In this document: positions 6,309-11,043 of the stretch, in pieces
Layout of the letters: every line of letters begins with the position of its first letter
How positions within the stretch are numbered: the stretch's first letter is position 1
Assembly (NCBI GenBank): GCA_964417685.1
Contig: CAYQIT010000022.1
Span: 1 to 11,043 of the forward strand
Length of the DNA stretch: 11,043 nucleotides
Origin: CAJQGY01 sp964417685
Lineage (GTDB): Bacteria; Pseudomonadota; Gammaproteobacteria; Magnimaribacterales; D2472
Direction of reading: 5' to 3'
Position numbers and translations under genes: made by a program
Notes under the pieces: generated by a model
What the model was told of the DNA's origin: nothing
Seen by the model: only the letters and a program-made list of their open reading frames with translations
Database searches by the model: none

Positions 6309-6386
6309 GGCGGGCGTAGCTCAGTTGGTTAGAGCGCTGGATTGTGGCTCCGGAGGCCGTGGGTTCGAACCCCATCGCTCGCCCCA
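6309..6386 (+). tRNA. tRNA-His (anticodon GUG)
   Basis: The gene has 78 bases counting G-1 and encoded CCA. Acceptor strands GCGGGCG and CGCTCGC pair throughout with one G-U. The extra G at 6309 faces discriminator C73 at 6383, the hallmark of histidine tRNA. The anticodon loop TTGTGGC places GTG at 34-36. The T-loop TTCGAAC is standard. It has a TATAAT box upstream and sits 19 bases before the tig start codon, so a tRNA-mRNA transcript is likely. Confidence 0.97.
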
Positions 6387-6405
6387 CTAACTACAGGTAA
6401 TTAAT

Positions 6406-7701
6406 ATGTCTAGCAAATTAAAAAAGTTAAAAGACTTAGAGAGGATTCTTACAGTAACTATTTCATTAGAAGATTACAAAGATAAGTTTCAATCAAAAAT
6501 TAACAACATTAAAGGTCAAGCTAAGCTTGATGGATTTAGGAAAGGGAAAGTTCCTAATGATGTTCTTGAGCAAAAATATGGCACATCAATTCATGCAGAT
6601 GTTGTGAATGACCTTATTCAAGCCTCTTATCCAGAAGCCCTTAAGGAAAACAATCTAAGACCAGCATCATCACCAACAGTAAAGCTTGAGTCCGAAGATC
6701 CATCTAAACCATTGGTTTATTCAGCAACTTTTGAAATTTTTCCTGACATTAAACCAAAAGTTTCTAGCTGGACAAAATATGAAACTTTTTCAATAAATAT
6801 TTCAGATGGAGATGTAAATTTAGCAATTGAAGACATCTGTAAGAGATATGGTGAATGGAATGACGTTGATAGAGAATCTGCCAAAGATGATCAGGTAATT
6901 ATTGATTTTAAGGGTTTAATAAATGGTGAAGAGTTTGAAGGTAATTCTGCTGCAGATTTTAAGTTAGTGCTCGGATCTAATTCTATGATTCCAGGTTTTG
7001 AAGATGAATTGATTGGTAAGAGCAAATCTGAGTTTAAAATTAATGCTAAGTTCCCAGACGATTATTTCAAAAAAGATTTAGCTGGAAGTGATGCAATTTT
7101 TGAAATCAACCTTAAAACAGTTCAAGAGTTAACACCTGCAAAAATTGATAAAGAACTTTTCACAAAACTCGAGATGGACATCGAAGACGAGACTAAATTT
7201 AAAGCTGAAATTTTATCTAGAATGGAGAAAGAAGTTAAGACGCAGGAAAAAGATCTCACAAAAGAATCTATTTATGAGACCCTTTTAAAGATCAATAGCT
7301 TTAGTGCTCCTAAAGTAACTATTAAAGAACAGGCTGAAATGATGAGAAAAGATTCTCTCATGAGAATAGGGCAGCAAGAAAATGATGCTGCCAATGATCT
7401 ATTCCCCCTAGATACGTTTATGGAGAATGCTGAAAAAAGAGTAAAACTTGACCTATTGTTTGCTGAATTAATTAAACACTATGCTCTAGCAGTTACACAA
7501 GAAGACTTAGATAATTTTATTGAAGAAGAGTCTAAAAAGTATAAAGATTCATCGCAATTCAAACAATGGATTGAGAACCAACCTCAACAAGTAGAGCAAT
7601 TTAGAATGATTGTGTTAGAACAAAAACTTGTTGATAATTTAAAAAATGACCTTAAATCTAAAGATAAAGTGATAGAATTTTCTGAACTAGCAAATAAATA
7701 A
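6406..7701 (+). CDS. tig: Trigger factor, ribosome-associated chaperone and peptidyl-prolyl isomerase
   Basis: The 431-residue product is close to the E. coli length of 432. The N-terminal ribosome-binding domain carries GFRKGKVP (43-50), the loop that docks on ribosomal protein L23 at the exit tunnel. An FKBP-type isomerase domain follows at about 150-245, with DDQVIIDFKG, FEGNSAADFKLVLGS and MIPGFEDELIG. The remainder is the long helical, charged C-terminal domain that forms the client cradle. It acts co-translationally on nascent chains in the cytosol. The ATG at 6406 has ACAGGT (6394-6399 region) about 7 bases upstream. The gene opens the classic tig-clpP-clpX-lon cluster; clpP begins 4 bases after its stop. 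The nearest visible promoter is that of tRNA-His. Confidence 0.97.
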   Translation: MSSKLKKLKDLERILTVTISLEDYKDKFQSKINNIKGQAKLDGFRKGKVPNDVLEQKYGTSIHADVVNDLIQASYPEALKENNLRPASSPTVKLESEDPSKPLVYSATFEIFPDIKPKVSSWTKYETFSINISDGDVNLAIEDICKRYGEWNDVDRESAKDDQVIIDFKGLINGEEFEGNSAADFKLVLGSNSMIPGFEDELIGKSKSEFKINAKFPDDYFKKDLAGSDAIFEINLKTVQELTPAKIDKELFTKLEMDIEDETKFKAEILSRMEKEVKTQEKDLTKESIYETLLKINSFSAPKVTIKEQAEMMRKDSLMRIGQQENDAANDLFPLDTFMENAEKRVKLDLLFAELIKHYALAVTQEDLDNFIEEESKKYKDSSQFKQWIENQPQQVEQFRMIVLEQKLVDNLKNDLKSKDKVIEFSELANK

Positions 7702-7705
7702 AATT

Positions 7706-8320
7706 ATGAACGAAATAAAATCAGCCTTAATACCAATGGTCGTAGAGCAAACTCCTCGAGGGGAAAGATCTTTTGATATTTATTCAAGGCTTTTAAAAGA
7801 AAGGGTTATATTTTTGTCTGGACCAATTGATGATAATATCTCCAACTTAGTAGTTGCTCAGTTATTATTTTTAGAGTCTGAGAATCCTGAAAAAGACATA
7901 TCAATTTATATTAATTCACCAGGTGGAAGCATCTCTGCTGGATTGGCTATATATGACACTATGCAGTTTATTTCATCTTCTGTTTCAACCCTATGTATTG
8001 GCCAGGCTGCCAGTATGGGTGCCTTGCTTTTAGCTGGAGGTGACAAAGGTAAAAGATATGTCCTGCCAAATTCAAGAATAATGATACATCAGCCTTTGGG
8101 CGGCTTTCAGGGCCAAGCTTCAGATTTTGAAATTCATGCTAAAGAAATTTTACACATGAAAAAAATTGTTAATGAAATTTTGGCTAAACACACGGGTCAA
8201 ACCATTAAGAAAATTGAGAAAGATACAGACAGAGATAATTTCCTAGATGCTAATGCAGCCATCAAATATGGTATTGTAGATAAAGTATTAAACGAAAGGG
8301 ATCAAATAGATGGCAAATGA
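7706..8320 (+). CDS. clpP: ATP-dependent Clp protease proteolytic subunit
   Basis: The 204-residue product is the serine peptidase subunit that forms the 14-mer degradation chamber paired with ClpX (or ClpA). The catalytic triad is intact: S103 in GQAASMGA, H128 in MIHQPLGG and D177 in DTDRDNF. Spacings of 25 and 49 residues equal those of the E. coli enzyme. SPGGSISAGLAIYDTM (71-86) is the oxyanion and substrate-binding strand region. A short N-terminal propeptide before VEQTPRGERSFDIYSRLL is likely, as in the family, but its cleavage cannot be read from sequence. The ATG is 4 bases after the tig stop and has no visible Shine-Dalgarno sequence, suggesting coupled translation. It overlaps clpX by 11 bases. 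Confidence 0.98.
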   Translation: MNEIKSALIPMVVEQTPRGERSFDIYSRLLKERVIFLSGPIDDNISNLVVAQLLFLESENPEKDISIYINSPGGSISAGLAIYDTMQFISSSVSTLCIGQAASMGALLLAGGDKGKRYVLPNSRIMIHQPLGGFQGQASDFEIHAKEILHMKKIVNEILAKHTGQTIKKIEKDTDRDNFLDANAAIKYGIVDKVLNERDQIDGK

Positions 8321-9563
8321 CACAACTGACAAATTAAATTGTTCTTTTTGCGGCAAAGTTCAGGATGATGTAAAAAAACTCATTGCTGGTCCAAGCGTAT
8401 ATATTTGTAATGAATGTGTTGATCTATGCAATGATATTATCGAAGAAGAGATTAAAAGTGACGAAGAAAATCCATTAGAAGAACTTCCATCTCCTTTAGA
8501 AATCTTCAGCCAACTTGATGAGTATGTAATTGGTCAAGAAAAAGCCAAAAAAGTCCTTTCAGTTGCTGTTTACAATCACTACAAGAGACTTAAGAAGCCA
8601 TCGAAAAAAGATTCTGTTGAACTCCAAAAAAGTAATGTTCTGTTACTAGGACCAACTGGAAGTGGTAAAACTCTTTTAGCCCAAACATTAGCAAAAATCT
8701 TAAATGTTCCTTTTACAATAGCAGACGCAACAACTCTTACAGAAGCCGGTTATGTTGGCGAAGACGTTGAAAATATAATCCAAAAACTTTTGCAAAAATC
8801 TGATTATGACCCCGAGAGAGCTCAGCTTGGAATAGTATACATTGATGAAATTGATAAGATTGCTAGAAAATCTGACAACCCTTCAATCACAAGAGATGTT
8901 TCTGGAGAGGGTGTTCAACAGGCATTGCTAAAGCTAATTGAAGGTACTGTTGCATCAATTCCTCCTCAAGGCGGCAGAAAACATCCTCAACAAGAATTTA
9001 TACAAATTGATACATCAAACATTCTTTTTATTTGTGGCGGTGCTTTTTCTGGATTAGATAAAGTAATTTCTCAAAGGAACAATAATTTAGGTATAGGTTT
9101 TGGGGCAGATGTTGCCAATAAATCAAATGTCTTACCTATATCAAATGAAGTTGATGAGCTTGAGCCAGAAGATTTAGTAAAGTTTGGATTAATACCAGAA
9201 TTTGTAGGCAGACTTCCAGTCATCTCTAACTTACATGAGCTTGATGAAAATGCTCTTGTAAGAATTTTAAAAGAACCTAAAAATGCATTAGTTAATCAAT
9301 ACAAACATCTCTTTGAAATAGATAATGTTGAGTTAAGTTTTAGAGACGAAGCATTAATTGAGATAGCTAAAAAAGCAATAAAACGCAAAACAGGTGCTAG
9401 AGGACTTAGATCAATCATGGAAGATCTTTTAATGGAAACAATGTTTGAGCTTCCAAATAAAAATCTAGAAAAAGTGATAATTGATGAAAATACTGTTATC
9501 TCAAACTCTGAACCTATTAAACTTTTAAAATCAAGCTCTAAAAAATCCTCATCAGCTAATTGA
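8310..9563 (+). CDS. clpX: Clp protease ATP-binding unfoldase ClpX
   Basis: The 417-residue product is the AAA+ hexameric unfoldase that recognises tagged substrates and feeds them to ClpP. The N-terminal zinc-binding domain has four cysteines C11, C14, C33 and C36. The AAA+ module shows Walker A GPTGSGKT (114-121), pore loop GYVG (147-150), Walker B IVYIDEID (175-182), the RKH loop (223-225) and sensor-2 GAR (362-364). The ClpP-docking loop LGIGFGAD contains IGF at 262-264, so pairing with the adjacent clpP product is expected. Length is typical (about 420). The ATG at 8310 overlaps the clpP end by 11 bases, and AAAGGG at 8295-8300 serves as ribosome-binding site. The serine/lysine-rich C-terminal tail is unremarkable. 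Confidence 0.98.
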   Translation: MANDTTDKLNCSFCGKVQDDVKKLIAGPSVYICNECVDLCNDIIEEEIKSDEENPLEELPSPLEIFSQLDEYVIGQEKAKKVLSVAVYNHYKRLKKPSKKDSVELQKSNVLLLGPTGSGKTLLAQTLAKILNVPFTIADATTLTEAGYVGEDVENIIQKLLQKSDYDPERAQLGIVYIDEIDKIARKSDNPSITRDVSGEGVQQALLKLIEGTVASIPPQGGRKHPQQEFIQIDTSNILFICGGAFSGLDKVISQRNNNLGIGFGADVANKSNVLPISNEVDELEPEDLVKFGLIPEFVGRLPVISNLHELDENALVRILKEPKNALVNQYKHLFEIDNVELSFRDEALIEIAKKAIKRKTGARGLRSIMEDLLMETMFELPNKNLEKVIIDENTVISNSEPIKLLKSSSKKSSSAN

Positions 9564-9586
9564 TTAATTACTAATAGTCCCTATCT
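9560..9586 (+). promoter_or_regulatory. Weak candidate promoter for lon, heat-shock-like
   Basis: CCCTATCT at 9579-9586 matches 6 of the 7 fixed positions of the sigma-32 -10 consensus CCCCATNT. ATTGATT at 9559-9565 matches 4 of 7 positions of the -35 consensus CTTGAAA, with 13 bases between. lon is a classical heat-shock gene in E. coli, which makes this worth noting, but the -35 is poor and the region short. Confidence 0.25.
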
Positions 9587-9592
9587 ATTAGT
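9570..9592 (+). repeat. Perfect 8-bp inverted repeat just before the lon start codon
   Basis: ACTAATAG (9570-9577) and CTATTAGT (9585-9592) are exact reverse complements around a 7-base spacer, ending one base before the lon ATG at 9594. No T-run follows, so it is not an ordinary terminator. It could be a repressor operator or an RNA hairpin covering the initiation region. Confidence 0.6.
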
Positions 9593-9593
9593 T

Positions 9594-11043
9594 ATGAGCG
9601 ATATAAAAACAGACTTACCGATAATACCATTAAGAGATGTTGTAATCTTTCCAGGCATTGTTACCACTTTATTTGTTGGCAGAAAAAAATCTATTGAAGC
9701 CTTAAATGTAGCTATGGCTGCTAATAAGAAATTAGTTCTAGTTAGCCAAATTGATCAATCAGTCGAAGATCCTGGGTTTAATGATATTTACAAAAATGCA
9801 ACCATAAGCAATCTTCTTCAGTTGATTAAGCTTCCTGATGGAACAATGAAAGTTCTTGTTGAGGGGCATAAAAGATGCGAGATCGAGAAGCTTTCTGATA
9901 AAGATACATACCTATCTGTTACTGTTAAAGAGCTTGGTGATGTTCAACTGCAAGAAGCTGATGCATCTAATCTTGTGAGATTTATCAAAGCAAAATTTGA
10001 AGATTATATTAATGTTACTAAAAGAATTCCCCCCGAAATAGTCTCTACTGTTGACTCTCTAGATGATCTTTCCAAGCTTATTGATACAATCACAGGCCAC
10101 CTACCAATAGATACTGAAAAAAAACAGCACATACTTGAAACCGCTGATCTAAAAAATCGTGCAGAAAAAATTCTTACATTTATAGAGTCTCAGCTAGATG
10201 TTGTTGATGTTGAGAAAAAAATCCGCGAAAGAGTTAAAAAGCAGATGGAAAAATCTCAAAGAGAATACTATTTGAATGAACAAATTAAAGCTGCTCAAAA
10301 AGAATTGGGTGAAATCGGAGATGAAGGAGATGAGTTAGATGAGCTTGAAAAAAAGATCAATTCCGTTGGAATGCCTAAGGAAGCATTAAAAAAAGCAAAG
10401 AGCGAATTATCTAAATTTAAGCATATGGCTCCATCATCTGCAGAAGCGTCTGTTGTTAGATCTTATTTAGACTGTTTAGTAGAGGTCCCATGGAAGAAAA
10501 AATCATCAATAAAAAATGATATTGAAAAATCTTTATCAATCTTGGAAGAAGATCATTATGGATTGGATGAGGTTAAAGAAAGAATAATAGAGTATCTAGC
10601 TGTACAAAAAAGAGTAAAAACTATGAAGGCTCCAGTTCTATGTCTTGTTGGCCCTCCTGGGGTTGGAAAGACATCATTGGGTGAGTCTATAGCACGTGCA
10701 ACAAATAGAAAGTACGTGAGAATGTCACTTGGTGGTGTAAGAGATGAATCTGAAATAAGGGGACACAGACGAACATACATAGGATCAATGCCTGGAAAAA
10801 TTATCCAAAAATTATCAAAAGTTGGTGTAAAGAATCCGTTATTTTTATTAGATGAGATAGATAAAATTGGCATGGACCATAGAGGTGATCCTGCTTCAGC
10901 ACTGCTAGAGGTATTAGACCCTGAACAAAATTCAACCTTTAGTGATCATTACTTAGAGGTTGATTATGATCTGTCTGAAGTCATGTTTGTATGTACTGCT
11001 AATAGTTTAAATATTCCAACTCCATTATTAGACAGGATGGAGA
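9594..11043 (+). CDS. lon: ATP-dependent Lon protease, N-terminal part, 3' truncated by window edge
   Basis: From ATG at 9594 the frame stays open to the window end, giving 483 complete codons of a protein usually about 780-810 residues. The N-terminal substrate-binding domain starts with LPIIPLRDVVIFPG (8-21). A coiled-coil segment follows (about 205-245, with EYYLNEQIKAAQKELGE), then the AAA+ module with Walker A GPPGVGKT at 353-360, GGVRDESEIRGHRRTYIGSMPG after it, Walker B FLLDEIDK with D420, and sensor-1 CTANS with N470. These sit three residues before their E. coli counterparts. The serine-lysine protease domain is beyond the window. Lon degrades misfolded and regulatory proteins in the cytosol. 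The start lies 30 bases after clpX, lacks a Shine-Dalgarno sequence and is preceded by an inverted repeat. Confidence 0.97.
   Translation, partial: MSDIKTDLPIIPLRDVVIFPGIVTTLFVGRKKSIEALNVAMAANKKLVLVSQIDQSVEDPGFNDIYKNATISNLLQLIKLPDGTMKVLVEGHKRCEIEKLSDKDTYLSVTVKELGDVQLQEADASNLVRFIKAKFEDYINVTKRIPPEIVSTVDSLDDLSKLIDTITGHLPIDTEKKQHILETADLKNRAEKILTFIESQLDVVDVEKKIRERVKKQMEKSQREYYLNEQIKAAQKELGEIGDEGDELDELEKKINSVGMPKEALKKAKSELSKFKHMAPSSAEASVVRSYLDCLVEVPWKKKSSIKNDIEKSLSILEEDHYGLDEVKERIIEYLAVQKRVKTMKAPVLCLVGPPGVGKTSLGESIARATNRKYVRMSLGGVRDESEIRGHRRTYIGSMPGKIIQKLSKVGVKNPLFLLDEIDKIGMDHRGDPASALLEVLDPEQNSTFSDHYLEVDYDLSEVMFVCTANSLNIPTPLLDRME

Noticed and set aside
10556..10873. Minus-strand 105-residue open frame near the right edge
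   Set aside because: It is antisense to the conserved AAA+ region of lon, including both Walker motifs, and has no independent support.

Overview
This is an AT-rich window of ordinary bacterial core genome. The gene order tig-clpP-clpX-lon, the protein motifs and the compact layout point to a gammaproteobacterium. The low GC content, overlapping genes and tiny intergenic gaps resemble streamlined marine lineages such as SAR86. That placement is an impression, not something the sequence proves.

Layout. (1) Positions 1-2174, plus strand: the 3' end of htpG (Hsp90), then gpsA after a 1-base gap, then a small DUF4389-type membrane protein overlapping the end of gpsA. A hairpin plus T-run at 2166-2194 closes this unit. 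(2) 2181-3029, minus strand: folD, convergent with the previous unit. (3) 3109-3265, plus: tRNA-Pro(UGG) and tRNA-Arg(UCU), 3 bases apart. (4) 3287-4875, plus: trhO, a tRNA U34 hydroxylase, overlapping a glutathione S-transferase-like gene. (5) 4854-6251, minus: a glutamate dehydrogenase-type gene whose 3' end overlaps the GST gene by 22 bp. (6) 6309-11043, plus: tRNA-His, then tig, clpP, clpX and a lon gene cut by the window edge.

Functional themes. Protein quality control dominates: HtpG, trigger factor, the ClpXP protease and Lon. The tig-clpP-clpX part looks like one transcription unit, possibly starting at the tRNA-His promoter, while lon may have extra control of its own. Central metabolism is represented by GpsA (phospholipid precursor), FolD (one-carbon units) and glutamate dehydrogenase (nitrogen/carbon). 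Translation is represented by three tRNAs and TrhO, whose expected substrates include the neighbouring tRNA-Pro(UGG).

I found no mobile element, CRISPR array, prophage or convincing new system. The points worth a second look are regulatory and architectural: -10-like boxes placed so that trhO and folD (perhaps also lon) would have leaderless mRNAs, back-to-back overlapping promoters between gdh and tRNA-His, an 8-bp perfect inverted repeat directly before lon, and a FolD whose signature motifs differ from the usual gammaproteobacterial form. No stretch over 300 bases lacks a gene.
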